Shown piece by piece: positions 1 to 8,710 of a stretch of DNA of 32,386 nt. Positions within the stretch are counted from its first letter, which is position 1. The number at the start of each line of letters is the position of its first letter. Made by a program: the position numbers and the translations under genes. Origin of the DNA: Gemmatimonadota bacterium (GTDB taxonomy: Bacteria; Gemmatimonadota; Gemmatimonadetes; Palauibacterales; KS3-K002); NCBI GenBank assembly GCA_020350785.1, contig CP070722.1, forward strand, positions 623,336 to 655,721, in the 5' to 3' direction. The notes below the pieces were generated by a model, which saw only the letters and a list, made by a program, of their open reading frames with translations, made no database searches and was not told the origin of the DNA.

Positions 1-831
1 CGTAGCGCCCATCACCAGAGCCACCTTCACCGACCCGCCGGACGCCTCGACCAGCCGCGCCGCCTCTTCTCGCTTCAGGCCCGTCACGGCCATGGTGATC
101 CGCCGACTGCGATCGACCAGTTTCTCGCTGATCGCCTGCAGGTCCACCATCAGGTTCTCGTAGACCTTGCCCAGGCGGATCATCGCGCCGGTCGTGATCG
201 TGTTGAGAACGAGCTTCGTCGCGGTACCCGCCTTCAGGCGGGTCGAGCCTGCGATCACCTCCGGCCCTACGAGCGGCACCACGCTGACATCCACCAGCTC
301 GCGAATGCCGGCATCCGGTTCCGTGCAACAAAGGAAGCCGGTGCTGGCCCCCAGCTCCGCAGCACGGACGAGCGCGCCGCGCACATAGGGTGTCGTGCTG
401 GACGAAGCGATCCCGAAGACGAAGTCCCGGGAGTCGACCGACGCCCGCTCCATCGCCGCGGCGCCCTCCTCGGCCCTGTCCTCCAACCCTTCCTGGCTGC
501 GCGTGAGCGCCGCCTGGCCGCCGGCGATGATCCCCTGAACCAAGTCGGGTGCGACGCCGAAGGTCGGGGGACACTCGGTGGCATCCAGAACTCCCAATCG
601 CCCGCTGGTCCCGGCCCCCACATAGATCAGCCGCCCGCCTTTCCGGAAGCACTCGACGGCGATCTCGATCGCTCTGGCGATCGCTTCGCGCTGGGTGCGA
701 ACCGCGTCCGGGACCGTCTGGTCTTCCGCATTGATGAGATCGACGATCTCCAGCGGACTAGCCAGGTCGATGTCACGGGTCCTGGGGTTGCGGTGTTCCG
801 TGAGCCGCGGATCGAAGAGCTCGTCAGCCAT
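1..831 (-). CDS. murQ: N-acetylmuramic acid 6-phosphate etherase (3' end outside window)
   Basis: Cytoplasmic etherase that cleaves the D-lactyl ether of N-acetylmuramic acid 6-phosphate to give GlcNAc-6-phosphate, in cell-wall recycling. It reads on the minus strand from ATG at 829-831 and stays open to base 1, so 277 codons are present and the C-terminus (about 20-25 residues by family length) lies outside the window. The N-terminus begins MADELFDPRLTEHRNPRTRD. A SIS-type sugar-phosphate site follows around residues 66-90 with IYVGAGTSGRLGVLD and then the family signature ATECPPTFG. An AGGAT element sits just before the start. It diverges from the M20 gene at 946. The signature makes the family assignment firm; no neighbouring PTS or anhMurNAc kinase gene is visible here. 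Confidence 0.93.
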   Translation of the reverse strand, partial: MADELFDPRLTEHRNPRTRDIDLASPLEIVDLINAEDQTVPDAVRTQREAIARAIEIAVECFRKGGRLIYVGAGTSGRLGVLDATECPPTFGVAPDLVQGIIAGGQAALTRSQEGLEDRAEEGAAAMERASVDSRDFVFGIASSSTTPYVRGALVRAAELGASTGFLCCTEPDAGIRELVDVSVVPLVGPEVIAGSTRLKAGTATKLVLNTITTGAMIRLGKVYENLMVDLQAISEKLVDRSRRITMAVTGLKREEAARLVEASGGSVKVALVMGAT

Positions 832-880
832 TGTATCCTGGGTGGTCAGCTACCTCGCGCCCACGGGGCGCACTCTACCG

Positions 881-909
881 TTGCCGAAGTGTGCCGGGAA
901 ACCTAACGT
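881..909 (+). promoter_or_regulatory. Possible promoter for the 946-6367 gene run
   Basis: TTGCCG at 881-886 and TAACGT at 904-909 are 17 bases apart, in the 114-base gap between the divergent murQ and amidohydrolase genes. The -35 matches the sigma70 consensus at four of six positions and the -10 at only three, so this is a weak call supported mainly by spacing and location. Confidence 0.3.
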
Positions 910-945
910 TGGCGAGTTCTGGCAAAAAGCCTGCAAAGGAGAAGG

Positions 946-2127
946 ATGGAGCTGCTTTCCCGAGCCAATGCTCTGGCACGTCAACTCGTCGAGACGAGGC
1001 GCGATTTCCATTCCCATCCGGAGCTGGCCTTCCAGGAAACCCGAACGGCGGCCCGGGTAGCCGATCGACTCCGGGAACTCGGCTACACGGTCAGGACCAA
1101 CGTCGGCGTCACCGGTTGCACCGGCGAGCTGAAAAACGGCGCCGGTCGCACCATCGCCCTGCGCGCCGACATGGACGCGTTGCCGATCCAAGAGGCCAAC
1201 GACGTTCCCTATCGCTCCCTCAACAGCGGTGTGATGCACGCCTGCGGCCACGATGCCCACACCACCTGCCTCCTGGGCGCGGCCCAGCTGCTGGCGGAAA
1301 GCGCCAAGGCCGGCTCTCTGCCTCGCGGCCGCCTGCGTCTGATCTTCCAGCCATCGGAAGAGACGACCGATGCCGAGAACCTGGGCGGCGCGACACGGAT
1401 GATGGCCGACGGCGCGTTGGAAGATGTCGACGCCGTCATCGGTCTGCACGTCGCCTCCGAATCACCGGTCGGACAAGTCCTCTTTCGCGAGGGCCCGCTG
1501 ATGGCGGGGTGCGACACGCTGTTCGGGACTGTCCGAGGCAGCAATGCCCACGCCGCCCTCCCGCACGAGGGTCACGACGCGATTCTTCTCGCCAGTCACG
1601 TGATTCTCGCCGTTCAGGCGATCGTATCGCGACGCGTCGACCCCCTCGAGCCCAGCGTGATCACGTTCGGCGTAATCAAGGGAGGCACCGCCGAGAACAT
1701 CCTCTGCAGCGAGGTTCAGCTGGAGGGCACTCTGCGCTATTTCAGCCGCGCGGTGCAGCAACGCCTGCACAATGAACTGCGCCACGCCTTCGCCGTGGCC
1801 GACACCCTGGGCGGCGCGGGAACCATCGATATTCGCCCGGTCAACCCTCCGCTGGTCAACGACGCCGCGCTCACCGCTCTCGTTCGCTCCGCCGCACGAT
1901 CGGTCATAGGCGACTCCGCCGTGCGTGAAGCCAACCTGATCATGGGAGCCGAGGACTTCGCCCACTTCGCTCAGCAGGTTCCGGGTTGCTTCTTTTGGCT
2001 GGGCGCTGGGATCGCGGGCGACCCCCGCAGTCACCACTCGCCGAGATTCGACATCGATGAGCGCTGCCTACCCACTGGTGCGGCCGTGCTGGCCGCCGCT
2101 GCGACCCGAGCGCTCGCCGAATGGTGA
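946..2127 (+). CDS. M20D family metallo-amidohydrolase (N-acyl-amino-acid / hippurate hydrolase type)
   Basis: A 393-residue zinc-type hydrolase of the IAA-amino-acid/hippurate/N-acyl-L-amino-acid amidohydrolase group, expected to release an amino acid from an N-acyl derivative in the cytoplasm. Visible family blocks in order: RRDFHSHPELAFQE near the N-terminus, ALRADMDALPIQE, the metal block MHACGHDAHTTCLLGAA, LIFQPSEE with the catalytic glutamate pair, and near the C-terminus MGAEDFAHF, followed by GCFFWLG. No signal peptide is seen. ATG 946 is preceded by AAAGGAGAAGG, a strong ribosome site. It is the first gene of a tight plus-strand run; the next gene overlaps its end by 7 bases. The exact acyl substrate cannot be told from sequence. 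Confidence 0.9.
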   Translation: MELLSRANALARQLVETRRDFHSHPELAFQETRTAARVADRLRELGYTVRTNVGVTGCTGELKNGAGRTIALRADMDALPIQEANDVPYRSLNSGVMHACGHDAHTTCLLGAAQLLAESAKAGSLPRGRLRLIFQPSEETTDAENLGGATRMMADGALEDVDAVIGLHVASESPVGQVLFREGPLMAGCDTLFGTVRGSNAHAALPHEGHDAILLASHVILAVQAIVSRRVDPLEPSVITFGVIKGGTAENILCSEVQLEGTLRYFSRAVQQRLHNELRHAFAVADTLGGAGTIDIRPVNPPLVNDAALTALVRSAARSVIGDSAVREANLIMGAEDFAHFAQQVPGCFFWLGAGIAGDPRSHHSPRFDIDERCLPTGAAVLAAAATRALAEW

Positions 2128-2807
2128 CCACTGAGACGAAATCCCCGCCGCTCCGCCGACGTGTGCGTGCGCTGCTCCGCCGCCTGGAGCGCGAATACGG
2201 GAAGGCACGGCGCGAGCGAACCGCCCCCATCGATGAGCTGATCCTCACAATCTTGAGTCAGAATACGTCCGACGGTAACCGCGACCGAGCGTACGATTCT
2301 CTGCGCGCCCGCTTCTCGAGCTGGGAAGCGCTTCGATTGGCCCCCCGCTCGGAGGTGGAAGATGCGATCCGGCCCGCCGGCCTCTGGAAGCAGAAGGCGC
2401 GCGTGCTGCAAGACACGTTGAACGCGCTACACGACGAGCACGGCAGACTCGACCTATCACATCTGGAGAGCTTGTCCGATGCGGAGATCATCGACTACCT
2501 GACCGGACACAGGGGGATCGGCGTCAAGACCGCCGCCTGTGTGCTCTGCTTCTCGCTGGGGCGGCCCTACATGCCTGTCGACACCCATGTTCACCGTCTC
2601 GCACGCAGGCTTGGCCTCATCCCGGCGGAAGTCAACGCCGACAGGGCTCACGAACTGCTCAATAGCAAGCCCGCCGTGCCCCCCGAGTTGCGCTTCTCCT
2701 TCCATATCCAGCTCATCCGCCATGGGCGACGCGTGTGCCGGGCCGCCCGGCCGGCCTGCGATTCTTGCATCCTGAACGACCTGTGCCCGAAACTGGACGT
2801 CGATTGA
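2121..2807 (+). CDS. nth: Endonuclease III-like DNA glycosylase/AP lyase
   Basis: A 228-residue HhH-GPD base-excision-repair enzyme that removes oxidised pyrimidines and nicks abasic DNA. The helix-hairpin-helix reads LTGHRGIGVKTAACVL with the Schiff-base lysine at Lys136. The catalytic aspartate is Asp154 in VDTHVHRL. Four cysteines at 206, 213, 216 and 222 give C-x6-C-x2-C-x5-C, the endonuclease III [4Fe-4S] loop. The N-terminal LILTILSQNTSD block is also typical, although many Nth proteins have LSQQT or LSAQ here, so it may be a subfamily variant. The ATG lies inside the last codons of the amidohydrolase (7-base overlap), which suggests translational coupling. It is followed 25 bases later by the gamma-glutamyltransferase start. 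Confidence 0.9.
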   Translation: MVTTETKSPPLRRRVRALLRRLEREYGKARRERTAPIDELILTILSQNTSDGNRDRAYDSLRARFSSWEALRLAPRSEVEDAIRPAGLWKQKARVLQDTLNALHDEHGRLDLSHLESLSDAEIIDYLTGHRGIGVKTAACVLCFSLGRPYMPVDTHVHRLARRLGLIPAEVNADRAHELLNSKPAVPPELRFSFHIQLIRHGRRVCRAARPACDSCILNDLCPKLDVD

Positions 2808-2832
2808 CCATCTAGCCATGAAAGGACTTGCC

Positions 2833-4584
2833 ATGCGGTTCCTTACCTCCTTGCTGGCGATCGCCCTCGCCGCCGCTTGTGCGCCGCCGGCGGTCGGACC
2901 CGGCGCTGCAGGCCGCACCAGTCGAATAGCCTTCCCCTTCGATTGGGAATTCCGCGGCCTCGATCCCATCGGCACCGGAAGCCAGGGGATGGTCGCGACG
3001 GCGGACGCGAGAGCCACTCGCGTGGGGCTCGACATCCTGCAGGCTGGCGGCAACGCCGTGGACGCAGCCGTCGCGGTCGGCTTCGCCCTCGCCGTAGTTC
3101 TTCCCAGCGCCGGCAACCTGGGGGGCGGCGGCTTCGCGGTCCTGCGCCAGGCCAATGGTGAAGTCGCGAGCCTCGACTTCCGCGAGATGGCCCCGCTGCA
3201 AGCGGTGCCCGAACGGTTCCGCGATGCCGAGGGGATACCCACCGATGCCACGCGGGTAGGCCACCTCGCCGTCGGCGTGCCCGGCACCGTAGCGGGTCTG
3301 GCCGAACTGCACGCCAGCTACGGCTCGCTCCCTTGGGAGGACCTCGTAGCGCCGGCGATCGACCTCGCCGAGAACGGCTTCACCGTGACCGAGAGCCTCC
3401 ACCGTGGACTCGCAGCCAAGGCATCGATACTCACACAATTCGACGCGACCCGGCAAACCTTCTATCCCGGCGGCGAGGCTCCTCGGGTGGGATCGTCCTT
3501 CCGCCAGCCCGCCCTCGCGGGGACGCTGCGCGAGATTGCCGCCCAAGGTAAGGACGCCTTCTACTCCGGTCGCATCGCCGATCTGATCGTACAGGAGATG
3601 CGACGGGGGGACGGGCTGATCACCCACGAGGACCTTCGCCGCTACAGGGCCAACTGGCGTGACCCGATAGTCTTCGACTACCGGAGCCACACGATCATCT
3701 CCATGCCGCCCCCCTCATCGGGCGGCGTCACGCTAGCCGAGGCTCTGAACATTCTGGAGGGCTTCAACCTGCGGGAGCTGGGCTTCAACACGCCGGACGC
3801 CATTCACCTCTTGGTGGAGAGTTTCCGCCGCGCCTTCGCCGACCGCAACTACTACCTGGGCGATCCCGACTACGTGGAAATACCCATCGACCGTCTTACA
3901 AGTGACCAGTATGCCGCTGAGCTACGGGCCACCATATCGCGGAGCCGCGCCTCGTCCTCGGACGAGTTCAATCGCGTACCCGTACTGTCCGAGGGGTTCA
4001 ACACCACTCATTACTCGATCGTCGACTCGCAGGGCAACGCCGTGGCTCTCACCTACACACTGAACTCGAGCTACGGTTCCGGCGTGGTGGTCGACCGCGC
4101 CGGCTTCTTCCTCAACAATGAGCTAGATGATTTCACGGTGCGTGCGGGTTACGCCAACCAGTTCGGTCTCGTACAAAGCGACGCGAATCTCATAGGACCT
4201 GGACGCCGGCCTCTCTCCGCCATGACGCCGACCATCGTCGTGAGTCCCGAGGGTCAGCTGCGCCTCGTGACCGGCTCGCCGGGCGGCCCGCGAATCATCA
4301 CAGCGGTCGCTCAGACGATTATCAACGTGATCGATTACGGCATGGACGTCCGCACCGCCGTCGATGCGCCTCGCATTCACCACCAATTGCTCCCGGACGA
4401 GATCGAGATCGAGCGCAACGGCATGGACAACTCGACGCTCTCGGTCCTCGCCGGCTTCGGTCATCGGTTCACCAGCACAGGCGAGTACTTCGGCAATATC
4501 CAGCTCATTATCCGAGAGCCCAACGGTACGCTCTACGGCGCGTCCGACCCCAGACGCGAAGACGGCAGAGCGCTCGGATACTAG
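2833..4584 (+). CDS. ggt: Gamma-glutamyltransferase (autoprocessing glutathione hydrolase)
   Basis: Exported Ntn-hydrolase that cleaves the gamma-glutamyl bond of glutathione-type substrates. I chose ATG 2833 because AAAGGA at 2821-2826 is 6 bases upstream; an in-frame ATG at 2818 has no such site. This gives 583 residues, normal for the family. The N-terminus MRFLTSLLAIALAAACAPP is a signal peptide and may be a lipoprotein signal (LAAAC box is imperfect). The self-cleavage site is NTTHYSIVD, with the nucleophile at Thr391; the residue before it is Asn, where E. coli GGT has Gln. GNLGGGGF near the N-terminus, RRPLSAMTPTIV and GSPGGPRII near the C-terminus are also family blocks. It ends one base before the ABC transporter start. 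Confidence 0.94.
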   Translation: MRFLTSLLAIALAAACAPPAVGPGAAGRTSRIAFPFDWEFRGLDPIGTGSQGMVATADARATRVGLDILQAGGNAVDAAVAVGFALAVVLPSAGNLGGGGFAVLRQANGEVASLDFREMAPLQAVPERFRDAEGIPTDATRVGHLAVGVPGTVAGLAELHASYGSLPWEDLVAPAIDLAENGFTVTESLHRGLAAKASILTQFDATRQTFYPGGEAPRVGSSFRQPALAGTLREIAAQGKDAFYSGRIADLIVQEMRRGDGLITHEDLRRYRANWRDPIVFDYRSHTIISMPPPSSGGVTLAEALNILEGFNLRELGFNTPDAIHLLVESFRRAFADRNYYLGDPDYVEIPIDRLTSDQYAAELRATISRSRASSSDEFNRVPVLSEGFNTTHYSIVDSQGNAVALTYTLNSSYGSGVVVDRAGFFLNNELDDFTVRAGYANQFGLVQSDANLIGPGRRPLSAMTPTIVVSPEGQLRLVTGSPGGPRIITAVAQTIINVIDYGMDVRTAVDAPRIHHQLLPDEIEIERNGMDNSTLSVLAGFGHRFTSTGEYFGNIQLIIREPNGTLYGASDPRREDGRALGY

Positions 4585-4585
4585 A

Positions 4586-6367
4586 ATGCTCAAGAAACTC
4601 GCCCCACTTCTCCCCTATGCCCGGCGCTACCGGAGGCGCGTCGCCGCGGGCCTCTCGCTCGTGGTGGTGAGCAACCTTTTTGCCCTCTCCTGGCCCTACC
4701 TACTGAAGTTGGCTATCGATGCGCTGGAGAGCGGTATCACACCAGCCGGATTGGCCGCCTATGCCGGGGCGATCGTTGGGCTGTCGCTGATCGGCGGTGC
4801 GGGCCGCTACCTCATGCGCGAGCTGTTGAACGGCATGAGCCGGCACGTGGAGAACGACCTGCGCGACGACTACTTCGCCCATCTGCTCCGGCTCGCGCCC
4901 GACTTCTACCAGCGCGTGCCGACAGGCGAGTTGATGAGCCGGGCCACCAACGACATCCCGGCCGTCCGCATGGTCGTCGGACCGGCCATCATGTACCTAG
5001 TCAACACCGCCGTCGTTTCGGTCATCGCGCTGACGATGCTCGTCCTCATCGACCCGCGACTCACCATCCTCTCGACGTTGCCCTTACTGATCGTTCCGCC
5101 GGTCGTCCTCTACTTCGGACGCGAGATCCACCGGAGATTCGAGGCCATCCAGGCCCAGTTCGGGCGAATCTCCACGATGGCCCAAGAGAACCTGGCGGGC
5201 GCCCGCATCGTCCGCGCTTATGTCCAGGAACAGGCCCAGAGCAGCAGCTTCGCCGCCCTCAACCAGGACTACCTGCGCCTCAACATCCGGCTCGCCCGTG
5301 TCTGGGGGCTCTTTCATCCCACGCTCATGCTTCTCACCGGCTTGGGCGCGGTAATCGTCCTCGGCGTCGGTGGCCGCGACGTCGTGATGGGACGGATAAC
5401 CATCGGCGACTTCGTCGCCTTCACCTTCTACCTTCTGCAGCTGATCTGGCCGATGATTGCACTCGGCTGGGTGATTAACCTTTTCGAGCGCGGGGCGGCC
5501 TCGATGGGTCGGATTCAAGAGATCATGACCGAGGCGCCCTCGATCCAAGACTCGGAACGACCCGTGGAGATCGCGCGGCCGGCTGGAAGAATAGAGTTCA
5601 GCAACGTCTCCTTCCGCTATCCGGGCACCGAACGTTACGTCCTGCGCCATGTCTCTTTCGGAATCGAGCCCGGCCAGACCGCCGCGATCGTCGGACGAAC
5701 CGGATCCGGCAAGAGCTCAGTCGTGCGGCTCATACCGCGCTTCTACGATCCCGACGAGGGCGAGATCCGGCTCGACGGCGTGCCCATCAAACAGATCAAG
5801 CTGGAGCAGCTACGTCACCTGGTCGCCATGGTTCCCCAGGAACCGTTCCTCTTCTCCGAAACTCTCGGCGCCAATATCGCTTTCGGACTGCAGGACGGCG
5901 GCCAGACCGAACGAGTCGATACCGCGGCGCGGATCGCCCAGCTGGCAGCCACCGTCCAGGATTTCCCGCGGGGCTACGACACCCAGCTCGGCGAGCGCGG
6001 CATCAATCTCTCGGGCGGCCAGAAGCAACGAGCCACGCTGGCTCGGGCGCTCACCCGTGATGCGCCCGTCCTCATTCTGGACGATGCGCTCTCGTCGGTG
6101 GACACCCACACCGAGGCGGCCATACTCGCTGGCTTGATCGACGTCTTCCACCAGCGCACCAGCCTCATCGTATCCCATCGGGTCACGGCGGTGAAGGATG
6201 CCGACGTAATTCTGGTTCTGGAGAACGGCGAGATCGTGGAGCGTGGTCGCCATACCGAGCTGCTGGAGGCCAACGGAATCTACGCGCACCTACTGAGGCG
6301 TCAGCTGCTCGAGGAGAGCCTGCAAGTCAATAAGGGCAGCGACCTGGCCGGCGCCGCCCCCGTCTGA
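4586..6367 (+). CDS. ABC exporter, fused membrane and ATPase domains (MsbA-like type I)
   Basis: A 593-residue half-transporter expected to homodimerise in the inner membrane. Residues about 1-320 form a six-helix type I exporter domain (for example VAAGLSLVVVSNLFALSW and ITIGDFVAFTFYLLQLIW). The nucleotide-binding domain follows with Walker A GRTGSGKSS near residue 370, Q-loop VPQEPFLFS, signature LSGGQKQR near 475, Walker B VLILDDALSSVD near 495 and the switch histidine in SHR. The ATG falls one base after the ggt stop, so translation is probably coupled; longer in-frame extensions run through ggt coding sequence and are not credible. The substrate is unknown; lipids, drugs or peptides are all possible for this family. 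Confidence 0.9.
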   Translation: MLKKLAPLLPYARRYRRRVAAGLSLVVVSNLFALSWPYLLKLAIDALESGITPAGLAAYAGAIVGLSLIGGAGRYLMRELLNGMSRHVENDLRDDYFAHLLRLAPDFYQRVPTGELMSRATNDIPAVRMVVGPAIMYLVNTAVVSVIALTMLVLIDPRLTILSTLPLLIVPPVVLYFGREIHRRFEAIQAQFGRISTMAQENLAGARIVRAYVQEQAQSSSFAALNQDYLRLNIRLARVWGLFHPTLMLLTGLGAVIVLGVGGRDVVMGRITIGDFVAFTFYLLQLIWPMIALGWVINLFERGAASMGRIQEIMTEAPSIQDSERPVEIARPAGRIEFSNVSFRYPGTERYVLRHVSFGIEPGQTAAIVGRTGSGKSSVVRLIPRFYDPDEGEIRLDGVPIKQIKLEQLRHLVAMVPQEPFLFSETLGANIAFGLQDGGQTERVDTAARIAQLAATVQDFPRGYDTQLGERGINLSGGQKQRATLARALTRDAPVLILDDALSSVDTHTEAAILAGLIDVFHQRTSLIVSHRVTAVKDADVILVLENGEIVERGRHTELLEANGIYAHLLRRQLLEESLQVNKGSDLAGAAPV

Positions 6368-6388
6368 GGCGCGCCCGGCCGCCAGCCA

Positions 6389-7129
6389 CTAGATCCGCTC
6401 GAGAAGAAACTCAGGTGTGAATTGCACGAGCCAGCCGGCCAGCACCGTGAACTTCCCGGTGGCCAGCAGGAGCCCGACCAGGATCAGCAGCAGACCCGCT
6501 ATCCACTCCACGAAGCGCACGTAGCGGCGGAACCGCTGAAACCAGGAGAGGAACGCGGTGAGGGCAACGGCGCTCAGGACGAACGGGATCGCGAGTCCCG
6601 CGGAATAGACACCCAACAGCCCGATACCCTCGGCCACATCGGCGCGGGTCGCGGCCAGCGTGAGTATGGCTCCCAAAATCGGTCCGATACACGGAACCCA
6701 GCCGGCCCCGAAGGCCATACCGACCGCCACCGTCCCGGCATAGCCTACGGGCTTCTTCTGAAACTGGTAGCGGCGCTCACGACTGAGGGCCGGAATCGGG
6801 ATCACGCCCAGCAACAAGACTCCGAACAGTATGATGACCACCCCACCGATACGCGCGATGATTTCCTGGTATGTGCGCAGCAACTGCCCGACGTAGGTCG
6901 CGGAAGCGCCCATCAGCAGGAAGATGAGTGTGAAGCCGGCCACGAACAGAAGCGAGTGTACGAGCGTTACCCGCTTGACTGACCCGCCGCCCGATTCCAG
7001 CTCCTCCATTCCCAGGCCCGTCACGAACGAGACGTAGGATGGCACGAGCGGCAAAACGCAAGGGCTCAAGAACGAGAGCAACCCCGCGAGGAAAGCGACA
7101 ACGATGCCGACCGAGGCGCCACTATCCAT
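6389..7129 (-). CDS. ccdA: CcdA-type thiol:disulfide membrane reductase
   Basis: A 246-residue integral membrane protein of the CcdA/DsbD-beta family, which passes reducing equivalents from cytoplasmic thioredoxin to periplasmic thiols, classically for cytochrome c maturation. The two conserved single-cysteine helices are visible: FLSPCVLPLVPSYVSF near residue 23 and FGAGWVPCIGPILGAI in the middle. About six hydrophobic helices are present and no periplasmic thioredoxin domain is attached. The ATG overlaps the end of the agmatinase gene by 8 bases, so both are probably read from one mRNA, although the functional link with polyamine genes is unclear. Its 3' end faces the ABC exporter across 21 bases that hold no recognisable terminator. 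Confidence 0.92.
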   Translation of the reverse strand: MDSGASVGIVVAFLAGLLSFLSPCVLPLVPSYVSFVTGLGMEELESGGGSVKRVTLVHSLLFVAGFTLIFLLMGASATYVGQLLRTYQEIIARIGGVVIILFGVLLLGVIPIPALSRERRYQFQKKPVGYAGTVAVGMAFGAGWVPCIGPILGAILTLAATRADVAEGIGLLGVYSAGLAIPFVLSAVALTAFLSWFQRFRRYVRFVEWIAGLLLILVGLLLATGKFTVLAGWLVQFTPEFLLERI

Positions 7130-8012
7130 TCATCGCTCCGAGCTGCCAATACCCAATCATCTTGTAGATCAGCTTGGCCGTTAGAAAATCCGGGGCCACG
7201 AGGCCCGCCAGCGGCGCAAGCTCCACTACGTCGGCGGCAACCACCTTCTTCTCGCTGAAGACGCGCCTCAGCAGAGTCAACGCCTGTTCCCACGTTCCGC
7301 CACCCGGCTCCGGCGTGCCCGTGGACGGTACGACCGCTGGATCGAAGAAGTCCACATCAAAAGTGATGTACACGTTATCCGCCAGGGCCTCCAGCACACG
7401 ATCCTGCCAATCGCCGCTGCCCAGCTGCTCGCCGTAGACCATGGTGAGCCCCAGCGCGTCGATGAGCCGGCGCTCCTCAAGATCGATGGCCCGGATCCCG
7501 ACCCCGACCGGCCTGGCCCTGTCCACCACCCTCCGCATAACGCAGGCATGGCTCCAGGGGGTCCCGTGGAAGCTATCGCGCAGGTCAGCATGCGCATCGA
7601 ACTGGAGCACCGAGAGCTCGCCATCTGCACGATCGGCCCAGTAGTGTACAGGCACCTGGGTGATGGTGTGCTCACCTCCCAGCGCGATGACGAACTGCCC
7701 GCCGGCACAGACATCGGCGTAGGCCTCCCGCAACTGTTCGAGCGCCGCTTCAGGGCCACCCGCCGTCAGTTCGAGTGCAGGATGAGTGTGGATGCCGACG
7801 CGGTAGGGCTCAGTGTCGAGCTCATGGTCGTAAAGCTCGACGTGCCGCGACGCGGCGATGATCGCTTGCGGCCCACGTCGCGCCCCCTCCATGTAGCTCG
7901 TGGTCGCCTCGTACGGTACCGGGAGTAGAGCCACACGCGACCCCGCCAGGTCCGTAAACTCGGGACCCAGACCGAGGAAACTGTTGGAATCTTCCCAAGG
8001 GTAGTCCGCCAC
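7122..8012 (-). CDS. speB: Agmatinase (ureohydrolase family)
   Basis: A 296-residue Mn-dependent ureohydrolase converting agmatine to putrescine and urea. All metal-binding blocks are visible: ALGGEHTITQ, LQFDAHADLRDSF and ITFDVDFFDP followed by STGTPEPGGG. The start is uncertain. I use GTG 8010-8012, which lies just after the decarboxylase stop and gives VADYPWEDSNSFLG; it lacks a clear ribosome site. An in-frame ATG at 8130-8132 would overlap the decarboxylase by over 100 bases and adds an unfamily-like N-terminus. Adjacent to the pyruvoyl arginine decarboxylase it completes arginine to agmatine to putrescine, which is the main reason for calling agmatinase rather than another ureohydrolase. 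Confidence 0.9.
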   Translation of the reverse strand: MADYPWEDSNSFLGLGPEFTDLAGSRVALLPVPYEATTSYMEGARRGPQAIIAASRHVELYDHELDTEPYRVGIHTHPALELTAGGPEAALEQLREAYADVCAGGQFVIALGGEHTITQVPVHYWADRADGELSVLQFDAHADLRDSFHGTPWSHACVMRRVVDRARPVGVGIRAIDLEERRLIDALGLTMVYGEQLGSGDWQDRVLEALADNVYITFDVDFFDPAVVPSTGTPEPGGGTWEQALTLLRRVFSEKKVVAADVVELAPLAGLVAPDFLTAKLIYKMIGYWQLGAMNG

Positions 8013-8020
8013 CGCGCTAC

Positions 8021-8581
8021 TCAGGGCAACAGAACGGCAGCGGTAACCACGCTGACCCACTTCCCATCCTCGGGACCCTCCGCCGTCTGCGTGATGTTTA
8101 GGGTGCGCACGATCTTGCCGGAGAGCTCCCATTGGGCGCGCTGCTCATCCCAAGCGGTGTCGGGATCGAAGGGAACCCCCAGGATCGTCGCCAGCATGCT
8201 CGCCGCCAGATCCTCCGCGTAGTCGCCGGCGACCCTCTCATTCTGGCCGTAAGCGTGATGTTCCGACAGGTAGCCGAACTGCTCCACCTCCTTCGGAATC
8301 GCCACGCCGATGCTGGCGGCGATCAAGCGGCTGGGCTCGTTGGTATCAAGCCTGGACATGACCGCGAAAGTGATCTGCCCGGGTGTCATCTCCTCCAAGC
8401 CCTCTTCGCTCTCGATCAACTGGCAGTGCGGCGGAAAAATCGATGAGACGTTGACCAAGTTGAAGCGCGCGATCTTCGCATCGCGCAGTGCCATTTCGAA
8501 GGCAGAGAGACGCTCGCGATGCACACCAACACCCTTCGTGAGAAAGATCTTCTTCGGCACAAATATGCTCGCCGTAATCAC
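8021..8581 (-). CDS. Pyruvoyl-dependent arginine decarboxylase
   Basis: A 186-residue PvlArgDC-family proenzyme that decarboxylates arginine to agmatine using a covalently bound pyruvoyl group made by self-cleavage. The cleavage block is NLVNVSSIFPPHCQ; Ser46-Ser47 is the expected scissile pair, with Ser47 becoming the pyruvoyl group. The N-terminus ITASIFVPKKIFLTKGVGVH and the later VAGDYAEDLAASML block also fit the family. The start is GTG at 8579-8581, with GGAGGG 7 bases upstream. The agmatinase gene follows on the same strand, so the pair forms a biosynthetic route to putrescine without ornithine. The 129-base leader contains a GC hairpin (8648-8666). Confidence 0.93.
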   Translation of the reverse strand: MITASIFVPKKIFLTKGVGVHRERLSAFEMALRDAKIARFNLVNVSSIFPPHCQLIESEEGLEEMTPGQITFAVMSRLDTNEPSRLIAASIGVAIPKEVEQFGYLSEHHAYGQNERVAGDYAEDLAASMLATILGVPFDPDTAWDEQRAQWELSGKIVRTLNITQTAEGPEDGKWVSVVTAAVLLP

Positions 8582-8647
8582 CCTCTAGCCCTCCAGTGAG
8601 CAGAAATGCGCGACCCGGAATCCTCCGTGCCGCGCATATGAACGTCG

Positions 8648-8666
8648 CCCGCGCCTCGCAGGCGGG
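8648..8666 (-). terminator. GC hairpin between perR and the arginine decarboxylase gene
   Basis: CCC-GC-GCCT-CGC-AGGC-GGG folds into a short stem (GCCT 8653-8656 with AGGC 8660-8663, flanked by CCC/GGG). On the minus strand it lies 45 bases after the perR stop and is not followed by a T-run, so it may be a weak terminator or simply part of the next gene's leader. Confidence 0.3.
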
Positions 8667-8710
8667 ATGGAGGCAACCAGCCGCAGCTGTCTTGTGTCGC
8701 CCAGCTCGAC

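Noticed and set aside
831..1775. Arg/Pro-rich plus-strand frame of 314 codons
   Set aside because: Overlaps the M20 amidohydrolase in another frame; composition is typical of a GC-rich shadow.
2818..2832. Earlier in-frame ATG for ggt
   Set aside because: No ribosome site upstream, while AAAGGA is correctly placed for ATG 2833.
4364..4585. Long N-terminal extension of the ABC exporter frame
   Set aside because: It lies wholly inside the ggt coding region and lacks any family resemblance; ATG 4586 begins right after the ggt stop.
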